Shown here piece after piece: positions 52,632 through 60,688 of a stretch of DNA of 64,000 bases. The translations under genes were made by a program, and so were the position numbers. Under the pieces are notes generated by a model. That model saw only the letters and a list, made by a program, of their open reading frames with translations. It had not been told where the DNA came from and made no database searches. The stretch's first letter is position 1; every line of letters begins with the position of its first letter. Origin of the DNA: JAHQVI01 sp963749875 (lineage in GTDB: Bacteria; Pseudomonadota; Alphaproteobacteria; Rhizobiales; Rhodomicrobiaceae); contig CAVVOX010000002.1 in the NCBI GenBank assembly GCA_963749875.1, positions 620,001 to 684,000 of the forward strand, in the 5' to 3' direction.

Positions 52632-52756
52632 TAGATCAACCCTCGTTCAAGTGGAATCACTTGAACGAGGGTTGATCTATATCAAAAGACGAGCGCAACT
52701 GTTCCCGCGTCCATCCCCGCCTTCGCGAGGACATGCTTGGACGCGCGTTGCGCTAG
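52631..52756 (+). repeat. Family B repeat, best full copy, with FNR-like box
   Basis: Bounded by CTAG at both ends. It has a perfect 20-bp-arm palindrome, then TTGATCTATATCAA (52672-52685), which matches TTGAT-N4-ATCAA, then AAGACGAGCGCAACTGTTCC, CATCCCCGCCTTCGCGAGG and GGACGCGCGTTGCGCTAG. The box lies 99 bases before the next start codon at 52784. Confidence 0.82.
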
Positions 52757-52783
52757 GGTTCGTCGCGGATTGAGCAGGAATTC

Positions 52784-54355
52784 ATGCAGAAGGACGTAAA
52801 GGTGATAAGAGGGCACTCCGTTATCGGGCTTGCACTTGCGGTGATCGGTGCAGCAATTCTGTCGGTTCCATTGGCCTGCGCGCAGACGGCGCCGGACGCA
52901 TCGCCGGCAATAGAGGCTGTGCCGGAGGTGGGGACGGGCGCCGGACAGCTATCGCTCGACAGCGATCCTCAACCCGGTGGCCCCGCCGCTGAGGAGAAGT
53001 CTGTCGAGGAGAAGTCTGCCGACCCGCAGGCGGAGGATCGGGATCAGACCACCGCGGCGAGCGAGGATAACGCACAGGTGCGGGGCGAGGCCTCCGAGGC
53101 ACAGACAGCGGCACCGGCTGAACCATCCGCTTCCGAGCCGCAGCAGCCTGTCGCCGCGGCGCCGAAGGAAGAGCAGGCGGCCGGGACCGCCGCCCCGGCT
53201 CCGGCGCAGACCGGCTCCGATGAACCCGCCTCCGGGAACGGAGGCGAGACCGCCCAGCCGGTCGCGTCAGAGCAACCCGCCGCCGAGGACCCTCTGCCCG
53301 ACCCGAAGGATGTCACGCTGACCATCGCCACCTGGGCCGGCGCTTACGGTCAGGCCCAGAAACGCGCATTCTTTCAGCCATTCACGAACCGCTTCGGCTA
53401 TCAGCTCGATACGGTGACGTATGACGGAGATTATGAGGCGCTCGAGAAACAGGGCGATGCGCCTGAATGGAGCCTCGTTGATCTGAATGGCGAGGCGATG
53501 GTCCGGGCATGCGATGAAAACCGGCTGGAGCGGATTGATCATAGCTTCCTCAAGCCCTCGCCGGACGGCGCTCCTCTCTCGGAGGATTTTCTGCCGGGGG
53601 CGGTCCATCCTTGCGGGATCGCCAGTTCGGCATGGTCCGCAATCGTCGTCTATGATCGGCGTCTGGGTGTCAAACCCACTTCGCTGCAGGATTTTTTCGA
53701 TACTGGCAAGATTCCCGGAAAGCGGCTCTTACCGAAACAGCCGAGATATTCGCTCGAGCTTGCGCTCATGGCCGACGGCGTGGCGCCGGACCAGGTTTAC
53801 GCGACTTTGGCCACCAAAGAAGGACAGGACCGCGCCTTTGCCAAGCTGTCGTCGATCAAGGATGACATTCTCTGGTGGGAAAAGCCGTCGGAGGTTTTCG
53901 ACCGGATCGTCAAGAACGAGGCCGTGATGGGGTTGGCGTTCAACGGCCGCGCCTTCATGGCGATCGTCGGGGCAAAGCAGCCTCTCGAAATTCTGTGGGA
54001 CCGGCAGATCTACACTTTCGACTATTGGGCCATCCCGCGTGGCGCCAAGCACCAGCGCGTGGCGAAGGCGTTCATCGGCTTTGCAACCGGTCCCGGACCG
54101 CTTGCGGATCAGGCGCGCTGGATCCCTTATGGCCCGGCGCGGCGTTCGGCTTTTGCGCTGATCGGCAAGCACGGCGAGCTCAATCTTGAGATGAAGCCCT
54201 ATCTGCCGACCTATGAGCCGAATTTCAGCTCGGCGCTCGCCTTCGATGGCGCATTCTGGCGGTCGCATGAAAATGTCTTTAGCCAGCGATTCGCAGAATG
54301 GGTCGAAGGGCGTCAACTTCCGGTTCAGAAGGAAGCGGCGCTCAGCCGGAAATAA
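52784..54355 (+). CDS. Extracellular solute-binding protein (PotD-like) with long low-complexity N-terminal region
   Basis: Periplasmic binding protein of the spermidine/putrescine type. Of 523 residues, about 1-33 are an export signal (SVIGLALAVIGAAILSVPLA). About 35-175 are a low-complexity linker of Ala, Glu, Pro and Gln. The binding fold starts only at TLTIATWAGAYGQAQKRAFF and runs to the end, with VYDRRLGVKPTSLQDFFDTG and FNGRAFMAIVGAKQPLEILW. No ABC permease or ATPase is adjacent. The linker suggests tethering across the periplasm, or a surface or sensory role. The binding-protein call is firm; the ligand is not. Confidence 0.85.
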   Translation: MQKDVKVIRGHSVIGLALAVIGAAILSVPLACAQTAPDASPAIEAVPEVGTGAGQLSLDSDPQPGGPAAEEKSVEEKSADPQAEDRDQTTAASEDNAQVRGEASEAQTAAPAEPSASEPQQPVAAAPKEEQAAGTAAPAPAQTGSDEPASGNGGETAQPVASEQPAAEDPLPDPKDVTLTIATWAGAYGQAQKRAFFQPFTNRFGYQLDTVTYDGDYEALEKQGDAPEWSLVDLNGEAMVRACDENRLERIDHSFLKPSPDGAPLSEDFLPGAVHPCGIASSAWSAIVVYDRRLGVKPTSLQDFFDTGKIPGKRLLPKQPRYSLELALMADGVAPDQVYATLATKEGQDRAFAKLSSIKDDILWWEKPSEVFDRIVKNEAVMGLAFNGRAFMAIVGAKQPLEILWDRQIYTFDYWAIPRGAKHQRVAKAFIGFATGPGPLADQARWIPYGPARRSAFALIGKHGELNLEMKPYLPTYEPNFSSALAFDGAFWRSHENVFSQRFAEWVEGRQLPVQKEAALSRK

Positions 54356-54864
54356 GCGTTTTGTCCGCAACTCTCGGCGCTTGCATTGTTACTTTTCTGT
54401 CACAAAGGAGCGAATCCCGCCACAATTGTGACCGTTTCCGCATCGTGGAGAGGCTGGTATGAAACCCTCCACGTCTTTCGGCTCGCCTTTCTTCAATGCG
54501 CCCCAGATGGACCTGAAAACCTGCGCAAAAATGTAATTCAATGTGGCAGGCGGCGCCCGCCTTTACGCAGCCTGCGGAAAAACCCGGATGATTGGTTAGA
54601 GCCGACCATAAGCGAGTTACTTGCCACAATTCATAATGAAGCACCGCCAAAATCGTAGGGGCGTGCACGTGTGCCCAATTGCGGGAGCCCGGCTTTTGGG
54701 GCATGTTCCGTCACAAGAAATGGTTGGCGACCGATTCGGTGACACCATACCTGGTAGCCAACAGGACGGAATTTGGCGGGAAGATTTGGGTGTTTTCACC
54801 AGGGGGGGCAACTCTCATACCGGTGGGAAGGCCAGTTCATTGCGCCAAAGCAGCGGGGTACGAG
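54356..54864. other. Long intergenic stretch without recognisable gene
   Basis: About 500 bases that no protein explains: short open frames here match nothing I know and have no good ribosome sites. It contains GTCACAA...TTGTGAC arms around 54402-54432, including the CACAATTGTG palindrome at 54421, and is more AT-rich than the neighbours. It runs up to a strong terminator on the plus strand, so a non-coding transcript is possible. Confidence 0.4.
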
Positions 54865-54898
54865 CACTGCCGCCGTCAGGGCGGCAGTGTTTCTTTTT
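54865..54898 (+). terminator. Strong rho-independent terminator with no upstream gene
   Basis: CACTGCCGCC (54865-54874), loop GTCAG, GGCGGCAGTG (54880-54889), then TTTCTTTTT. It is 500 bases after the last stop codon on this strand, so it may end an unrecognised RNA. Confidence 0.8.
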
Positions 54899-55101
54899 GG
54901 TCCGGGGGCGGCCATGCAGGATGGCGAGCGTCTTTGCCTATTGTCCTCTTGCATCGCAATCGATCATTGTTAAACGAAGCTTCGTCGAGCCTGGTCTATT
55001 TCGACGGGGGCGCTGTGCGCTTTTTCGGTGCCCGGCCTCCTGTGCCATGGTCCGAGCGGCGGGCATCGGTCAGCTGAAGCTTTTGGATTGAGCGATCGAT
55101 A

Positions 55102-55656
55102 ATGTGTGTGCGTGCCGTTCTTTCTCTGATTGTTCTTGCCGCGTCCCTGATTGCCAACAAGCCTGCCCAGGCTCAGTCCGCCGCTCAGTCCGCCGCTCCG
55201 GCGGCCGTGATGAACCAGCCCGCCCTGATCGAAGTCAGGCTGAAGGCGGCCGAGGGTCGGAAGCCGAACAGGCTGAAATTCGCCCTGCGGACACAGGGCG
55301 AAGGCGGCGGCGAAAAGAACGGCGCCGGAGCGGCGGATGTGCCTCGGGAGACGCTCAAAGAAATCCAAAAGGCGGACGACGCCTATAAGGCGCTGCAAAT
55401 TCTCGACGATATGGGGCTGAAGTCCGCCGGCATTTCCAAATCGCTGCGAGGCGGGTTGCACGGCGCTCTCGCCGCGATCGAGGCGGCGGTTCGGCTGAAC
55501 GCATTTCATGCGCGCAATGAGGCGTTCTGGCGAAGCTTCCAGGGCAAGCTTGACGCGATCCGCGCCGCCCACGCCGAGCACTGCGGTTGCAGCGGCCGAC
55601 ACACGGCCGAAGAGACCACAGCTACGGACGTCGGTTCGCAGACTTCAAATCAATGA
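55102..55656 (+). CDS. Hypothetical exported protein
   Basis: 184 residues with a signal peptide (MCVRAVLSLIVLAASLIANK, cleavage near AQAQ), then a helical, charged body (RETLKEIQKADDAYKALQIL, GGLHGALAAIEAAVRLNAFH) and a short Cys-containing tail (HAEHCGCSGRH). I do not recognise the family. It is convergent with bcsS. Confidence 0.6.
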   Translation: MCVRAVLSLIVLAASLIANKPAQAQSAAQSAAPAAVMNQPALIEVRLKAAEGRKPNRLKFALRTQGEGGGEKNGAGAADVPRETLKEIQKADDAYKALQILDDMGLKSAGISKSLRGGLHGALAAIEAAVRLNAFHARNEAFWRSFQGKLDAIRAAHAEHCGCSGRHTAEETTATDVGSQTSNQ

Positions 55657-55678
55657 GGCACTTGCGGAGATTCGCCAG

Positions 55679-56608
55679 CTAAAACCGCATATACATATTG
55701 GCTGTTCCATAGGCACCCGGATCATCCTTGTAGGCCCCGGATATGCCTCCCGCGATTGTCGTTTCGACGCCGGCGCCGTCGACGCGCAGGAAGACGCCGG
55801 CGCGGCCCGACATATCGTCCGTATCGCCATAAGCCGCTAGCTCCGGTCCCAGCGCCAGCCAGGAAAGAGGCTTATAGCCGAGCTTCGCCGCTGCGGAGTA
55901 GCTGGATGTGCCGGTAAAATAGGACGCATCCGCCGACAGCCAGCTATCGTCGTCAATCGGAAGCCAGGCTTCGAGCCAGCTTTGCGCTCCCCAATATCCG
56001 CCGTTGAGCGACCTTGTCCGATCCTCTGGCAGCACATCGTACTGCTCGAAGGCCAGACCCAGATAGGCTTTGAGGATCAGCCGTCCGAGGCTGGTCTGAT
56101 AGCCGGGCGCGACGCCCGCCAGATAGCGCGTCGCCATATGCGGGATGGCGGCGATGATCTGATCGCCGTCGAGCTCAAGGTAATATGGCGCCAGATAATT
56201 CGACAGCTCGGCCCGCTCATCGCCCTGAGGCGGATCGTTCGCGATGTCATTGCAGATGTCGGAGAAATTGGTGCCGGTGAGTTGCTTCTTCTCCTCCGCC
56301 GAGAGCGGGCAATAGGTGTGGCGCGTCTCGTAGGTCGAGCTCCCGTAAAGGCCGGCAATCTTCAGCCGCCAGCCGTCACGATGCAGCGGTCCGCTCAGCC
56401 CGAAGACCGCCGAGGCATAGCTCGACCAGCCATTGCCGGTCGCATCGAAACCGCTGGAGAATTCCGCCCGGCCCTTGGGCAGATTGAGAGAGGCAAGGAA
56501 CTGCGGCAAAGCCCCGAAGTCATCCGCCCGGCTCGCCGAGGATGGGATCCCGGCGAGGAAAAGGACAGCAAAGACGAACGCGATACGCAACACGGGTGAT
56601 CCGACCAA
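55679..56608 (-). CDS. bcsS: Cellulose biosynthesis protein BcsS-like
   Basis: Exported beta-rich protein of the BcsS family, found with cellulose or other glycan synthesis in alphaproteobacteria, probably in the outer membrane. The 309 residues start with a signal peptide (LRIAFVFAVLFLAGIPSSAS). They show repeated strands with aromatic girdles (GWSSYASAVFGLSGPLHRDG, AYLGLAFEQYDVLPEDRTRS, GAYGTANMYMRF at the end), as in a beta barrel. The first codon is TTG at 56608; a GTG at 56593 directly before the signal is as likely. No bcsA or bcsB is nearby. Confidence 0.8.
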   Translation of the reverse strand: MVGSPVLRIAFVFAVLFLAGIPSSASRADDFGALPQFLASLNLPKGRAEFSSGFDATGNGWSSYASAVFGLSGPLHRDGWRLKIAGLYGSSTYETRHTYCPLSAEEKKQLTGTNFSDICNDIANDPPQGDERAELSNYLAPYYLELDGDQIIAAIPHMATRYLAGVAPGYQTSLGRLILKAYLGLAFEQYDVLPEDRTRSLNGGYWGAQSWLEAWLPIDDDSWLSADASYFTGTSSYSAAAKLGYKPLSWLALGPELAAYGDTDDMSGRAGVFLRVDGAGVETTIAGGISGAYKDDPGAYGTANMYMRF

Positions 56609-56827
56609 CGGCTTTAACGCAACAGGTGGTCAGGATAATCCGCGCTATAGGCCCGGAATAGTTGGTATTAACCCCTGGTAAAACAATGGCGTGCTCTTTC
56701 TCGCCACAAGATTGATTCAAACTATCATTAAGCCATCGCCCGCGCGCCGCGTTGTTGCTAAGCTTTGCGGATTGCGTTCAGTGGTTGGTATGCGGCGAGC
56801 GTTATGGCGTTGCAGGAGAAGATCAAA

Positions 56828-57766
56828 ATGTTGCGCCTGCGCCGCCGAAATCTCGCTGCTATTCTGCTTTCGGGCCTGGTCGCAAGCTGCTCGCCGGGCT
56901 TCATGCCGCAATTCGACGACGTGCTGCAGCCGGTGCATTTCCAGCCCGTGGGCGCCGGTGACGATGCGGTCAAGCTCGCGGTCCATGAGAGCGGCCACGG
57001 CAAGCCGCTCATCCTGATTCACGGTCTCGGCGCATCGAGCTATACCTGGCACAAGATCGCGCCGCAGCTTGCCAGAACGTATCGGGTCATCGCCATCGAT
57101 CTGAAAGGCTTCGGCGAGTCCGACAAGCCGCTCGACGCCCGCTATTCGATTTTCGATCAGGCCCGGCTCATTGAGGACTATATCACGCGCAACAAGCTTC
57201 GCGGCGCGACGCTGATCGGCCATTCTTACGGCGGCGGCGTTGCGCTCGCCGTGGCGCTCAAATTGCGCGATGCCGGCGCGTACCGCATCAAGAAGCTGGT
57301 GCTGATCGACAGCATCGCCTATCGCCAGCCTCTGCCGATTTTCTTTCAGCTCTTGAAAACGCCGGTGATCGGCGAGATCGGCCTGTCACTCGTGCCGCCC
57401 GAGGTCCAAATGGAGCGCGCATTGTCGATTGCCTATTACGAGGACAGCAAGGTGACCGAGGAGACGGTCAAGACCTATGCGAGCGCGCTTCACAGCGAGG
57501 GCGGGCGCCATGCGCTGCTGTATACGATCAACAATCTCGACCCGGCGCAGGCCGACGAAGTCTCAAAGCATTACAAGGAATTGACGCTGCCGGCGCTGGT
57601 GCTGTGGTGCGACCACGACAAGATCGTGCCACTCAGAATCGGCAAGCGACTGATTCAGGACCTGCCGAATGCCCGCATCGACGTGATCGAAGATTGCGGC
57701 CATATTCCCCATGAAGAGCAGCCCGCTGTCACATTGGGCGCGATCCAGGAGTTCTTGGCGCAATAA
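56828..57766 (+). CDS. Alpha/beta hydrolase lipoprotein
   Basis: Serine hydrolase anchored as a lipoprotein. From the ATG at 56828 (GGAG nine bases before) the leader ends in the lipobox LVASC (Cys near 21). The fold follows: LILIHGLGASSYTWHKIAPQ, the nucleophile elbow TLIGHSYGGGVALAVAL, the acid in LVLWCDHDKIVPLRIGKRLI and the His in DCGHIPHEEQP. The substrate is unknown; the family includes esterases and haloalkane dehalogenase relatives. A family C repeat follows it. Confidence 0.9.
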   Translation: MLRLRRRNLAAILLSGLVASCSPGFMPQFDDVLQPVHFQPVGAGDDAVKLAVHESGHGKPLILIHGLGASSYTWHKIAPQLARTYRVIAIDLKGFGESDKPLDARYSIFDQARLIEDYITRNKLRGATLIGHSYGGGVALAVALKLRDAGAYRIKKLVLIDSIAYRQPLPIFFQLLKTPVIGEIGLSLVPPEVQMERALSIAYYEDSKVTEETVKTYASALHSEGGRHALLYTINNLDPAQADEVSKHYKELTLPALVLWCDHDKIVPLRIGKRLIQDLPNARIDVIEDCGHIPHEEQPAVTLGAIQEFLAQ

Positions 57767-57783
57767 TGCCGGATCAGCTTGGC

Positions 57784-57978
57784 GCGGGATCATTTTTAGC
57801 CGAACGATCCGGCTTGCGCTGGCAGCCCCCTCTCCTTTGAGAGGGCTGGGGTGAGGGGTGACACCCTATCGACTCACGATCCCCTCACCCGGAATGCTAA
57901 CGCATCCCGACCTCTCCCCAAAGAAGAGGTGATCAGCGCAATCGACAGAGTCGTTTCCATCCAAACTGATCGTGCTTA
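57784..57978. repeat. Family C repeat, copy 3
   Basis: Nearly identical core to 31185: GGCTTGCGCTGGCAGCCCCC, CTCTCCTTTGAGAGGG, GGGGTGAGGGGTGACACC, GATCCCCTCACCCGGAATG, CATCCCGACCTCTCCCC, then GTCGTTTCCATCCAAACTGA. It starts 17 bases after the hydrolase stop and fills most of 57767-58090. Confidence 0.75.
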
Positions 57979-58090
57979 GGCCAAGAATGGGTTCTGCCTG
58001 GTCAGCCGCATTTTTCGTCTCGGAAAAGCCATTCAGAAGACAGCGCTTGTCACGACAAGCTTTGGTCGATCGCGCTTGCCTCCCGCTCAA

Positions 58091-58465
58091 TCAGAGGCCG
58101 GCAGACATTTCGCCATTGGCGCCGACTTTAGCGCCGGGCTGATAGGTGGCGAAATCCTCGGTCCAGCGCAGGCTGCCGTCATAACGGGTACCCATCTCGA
58201 TGCCGATGCCCTGGTGATAGATGTCGCCTTCCACGCGAGCGGTCGCATGCAGCATGACGCGCTTACCGCGGATGGTGCCGACCACCTTGCCAAGCACAAT
58301 GACCTCATTATTCGCGATGATGCCGCCGTCAATGTCGCCGGACTCGCTGACGACCAGTGAGGCACAATGGATGTCGCCGCGAATTTTACCATCCAGCTTG
58401 ACGTTCCCCTTGGAGGTCACGTTGCCGATGATGGTGAGGTCTTGGCTAATAATGGTTTCCCCCAT
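58091..58465 (-). CDS. Bactofilin family cytoskeletal protein
   Basis: Small polymer-forming scaffold protein. The 124 residues are almost all bactofilin repeat: LTIIGNVTSKGNVKLDGKIR, GDIHCASLVVSESGDIDGGI, NNEVIVLGKVVGTIRGKRVM, with a short tail that ends KVGANGEMSAGL. No signal or membrane anchor is seen. The start is the ATG at 58465; a GTG at 58474 would add three residues. Such proteins place cell-wall or polysaccharide enzymes; no clear partner is adjacent. Confidence 0.92.
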   Translation of the reverse strand: MGETIISQDLTIIGNVTSKGNVKLDGKIRGDIHCASLVVSESGDIDGGIIANNEVIVLGKVVGTIRGKRVMLHATARVEGDIYHQGIGIEMGTRYDGSLRWTEDFATYQPGAKVGANGEMSAGL

Positions 58466-58746
58466 GGCACTCACACCCTAAACCCTTAACAAAGATGACT
58501 AATGGGACGGCTCTGCGCGGTCCTCGCCGCTGCGCGTCACGGCATGATTACGAGGAAATTGGACGCGCACATTCACTAGGTGCTTGTAAACTATTTTGAC
58601 GCCGTGTCCACCGCAACAGCTTTCATCATGATTCTGTGGCGCTGGAATGGCGTAAACTGTTGTGCCGCTACAACGCATCGGCCCGGCTGTGAAGCCGGAC
58701 CACATTTTCATGGATTATAGCGTGGCAGTGTATTTTCCAACCACGA

Positions 58747-59064
58747 TCAGTGGAAAATGAACCGGTCGCCGCGATCGATCCGATAGGGCGCGCAGGTATC
58801 GGAGACGCGGTTGTCGTAGCCGACCAGCCTGCAAGTCCTCGCTTTGACGCTGGGATTGTAGCGGATCGTTTCGGCGCTCACTTCCACACCGTATTCCCGG
58901 GCGACGATCGCGAGATAGCCGTCCTGGCAATAGGGCGTTGCGATGCGGTTTCCATTCCGCTGAACCTGGAAATTGCCTTCGCACTCGATGGCGCTGGCGG
59001 GGCTTGAGGCGAGCGCCGTCAAGGCGAAAAGGGAAAGAGCTGGAAGCATGACCTTACGCATCAT
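58747..59064 (-). CDS. Small exported cysteine-containing hypothetical protein
   Basis: 105 residues from the ATG pair at 59064/59061. A clear signal peptide (VMLPALSLFALTALASSPAS) is followed by a mature part with four Cys (IECEGNFQ, TPYCQDG, ARTCRLVG, SDTCAPYR), probably two disulfides. It also has the stretch GNRIATPYCQDGYLAIVARE, which I associate with small secreted proteins of Hyphomicrobiales. The function is unknown. Bases 58466-58746, downstream, hold nothing I can name. Confidence 0.7.
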   Translation of the reverse strand: MMRKVMLPALSLFALTALASSPASAIECEGNFQVQRNGNRIATPYCQDGYLAIVAREYGVEVSAETIRYNPSVKARTCRLVGYDNRVSDTCAPYRIDRGDRFIFH

Positions 59065-59229
59065 CAGTCTCCGTTTCTTCGTGAATGGCCCCGGCGGGCC
59101 TCTGAAAGCGGCTCTGGCTAAGGATTTAGGGGCCGTCGTCCTGAACAACAGCCGACGTCTCCTTATTATTTGACGCCTTTCTACACAAATCCGTGAACGT
59201 GGCCCGCCCAATTCGGCGAACAGCACCGC

Positions 59230-59316
59230 TCAAGGCTCAGGGACAGCATAGATCACTTTCGCATGGGTCGCTTTGGCCCAGGTCACATTCGTTTCCATCC
59301 AGTTCGATATCATCAT
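59230..59316 (-). CDS. Possible 28-residue small protein
   Basis: An ATG-ATG start behind AAGG at 59316 opens a frame reading MMISNWMETNVTWAKATHAK and ending KVIYAVPEP at 59230. The regular amphipathic pattern and ribosome site make translation possible, but length alone gives no proof. It lies 45 bases after the end of the DMT gene on the same strand. Confidence 0.3.
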   Translation of the reverse strand: MMISNWMETNVTWAKATHAKVIYAVPEP

Positions 59317-59361
59317 CTTGAGGCCTTACTGCGGCGTGAAGCCGGCACCGACCGGCGCCGC

Positions 59362-60198
59362 TTAAGCCTCTTCGCCGGCGCGCTTCGGCGGTCGCGGCGG
59401 CCGGCCCTGGCTGACGAGCACGGCGATGACGATCAGCGCCCCGCCCAGCAAGCCGCGCGGGCCGAGGATTTCGCCGGCCAGCCGCCCGAAAATCCCGGCC
59501 CAGACCGGCTCGCCGGCATAGATGACGGTCGCCCGCGTCGGCGAGACGGTCCTCTGCGCCCAGTTCATGGCGAGCTGGATGGCGGCGCTGGCGAGCGCCA
59601 TTCCTCCAGCGCTCAGCGCCAGAAGCCAGGAAAAAGGCGGGATCGGCTCGCCCGCCGGAATCATGGCGGCGAAGGCGAGCAGCGAAGCGGCGGCAAGCTG
59701 GATGACCGCTACGCGGCGGGCGTCCACATGGCCTGCAAAGGCGCCGATCAGAATGATCTCTCCGGCGAAGGCCAGCGCGCAGAGCACGGTCAGCAGTTCG
59801 CCCGCGGTGAAATCGGCTGACGCGCCCCCGGGCCCGGCGAGGAGCAGCAGTCCGACAAAAGCCAGGCCGATCCCGGCCCAGGCGTCGAGACGCGGCGCGC
59901 GCCGCAGAAAGCCCCATTGCATCAGCGGGACGAGCGGGACGTAAAGCGCGGTGATGAAGGCGGATTTGCTGCTGAGGATGCTCTGCAATCCGATCGTCTG
60001 CAGCGAATAGCCGAGCATGATGACGATGCCGATCAGCGCGCCGGCCTTGATTTCGGTCCGCGTGATCGCTCTGAGCGATCGGCCCGCCATCGCGCCGAGC
60101 AGCAGCGCCGCCGCCCCGAACCGCAAGCCGACGAAGAAGAACGGGCCGCTTGCGGCGAGCGCGTTCTGAACGACCAGAAAGGTCCCGCCCCAAAGCAT
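59362..60198 (-). CDS. DMT superfamily (EamA) transporter
   Basis: Inner-membrane metabolite or drug exporter with two EamA repeats. From the ATG at 60198, 278 residues give nine or ten helices, with LRFGAAALLLGAMAGRSLRA in the first repeat and QLAMNWAQRTVSPTRATVIY and AGEPVWAGIFGRLAGEILGP in the second. The first helix really begins upstream (ALIGVTMLWGGTFLVV), but that part has no ATG, GTG or TTG in frame, only CTG or ATT codons before a stop. The start is therefore uncertain, or a base is wrong here. Confidence 0.85.
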   Translation of the reverse strand: MLWGGTFLVVQNALAASGPFFFVGLRFGAAALLLGAMAGRSLRAITRTEIKAGALIGIVIMLGYSLQTIGLQSILSSKSAFITALYVPLVPLMQWGFLRRAPRLDAWAGIGLAFVGLLLLAGPGGASADFTAGELLTVLCALAFAGEIILIGAFAGHVDARRVAVIQLAAASLLAFAAMIPAGEPIPPFSWLLALSAGGMALASAAIQLAMNWAQRTVSPTRATVIYAGEPVWAGIFGRLAGEILGPRGLLGGALIVIAVLVSQGRPPRPPKRAGEEA

Positions 60199-60468
60199 GG
60201 TGACGCCGATAAGCGCCGCCTCCGGCCAGCCGATGCCGAATGCCGGCTGCTGCCGCAGGGGCGGATGAATGGGGCCGGGCAGGGTCCGTCTCCGTTGCTG
60301 ATCTCAGACACGATGAATTGCGGGCTCAGGGCGCGCCGGCGTCTTTCGCGCAATAGAGCGGCGATGCCAAAAAAGCAAGGCCGCGAACGGGATGGCCACG
60401 CCCCTTGTATCGCCGGGCTTTTCCAGTGCGATCCCATCTGTTGACCATCCGTTTACCACCTTGTTCCG
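60199..60468. other. Intergenic region between DMT gene and mra promoter
   Basis: The first ~70 bases probably encode the missing N-terminus of the divergent DMT gene. The rest shows no convincing gene, repeat or RNA on either strand. Confidence 0.4.
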
Positions 60469-60497
60469 TTGACACCCATGAAATCCCATGCTATCCC
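60469..60497 (+). promoter_or_regulatory. Promoter of the mraZ division cluster
   Basis: Perfect -35 TTGACA (60469-60474), 17-bp spacer, weak -10 TATCCC (60492-60497). It overlaps the MraZ repeats, so MraZ could block polymerase. The leader to mraZ is about 180 bases. Confidence 0.6.
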
Positions 60498-60508
60498 AAT
60501 CATACCCG
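60475..60508 (-). promoter_or_regulatory. MraZ-binding repeats (four, 10-bp period)
   Basis: CCCAT, CCCAT, CCCAA and CCCGT begin at exactly 60475, 60485, 60495 and 60505. On the minus strand these are TGGG-type units with 5-base spacers, the known MraZ operator layout, here covering the promoter and suggesting autorepression. Confidence 0.75.
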
Positions 60509-60688
60509 TTCGGAAGGGAATGATTCGGGAGGAGGCCAACGAACGCGCGTTCCTTCGAAGGCCAAATAGGGGGCACGAGCTCGCCTCCTCCCGGCTCAAA
60601 ATTTCGAAAAGACTTCTTTTGGAGATAAGAGATCGCCGCGCTGCCGGCGGCCTTCGTTTCGCGTCACACCCGGGAGCGCTTGAGAGGG

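Noticed and set aside
54617..55091. Overlapping short open frames on both strands taken as possible transposase pieces
   Set aside because: None shows a DDE, HUH or RuvC-like motif, a ribosome site or family resemblance.
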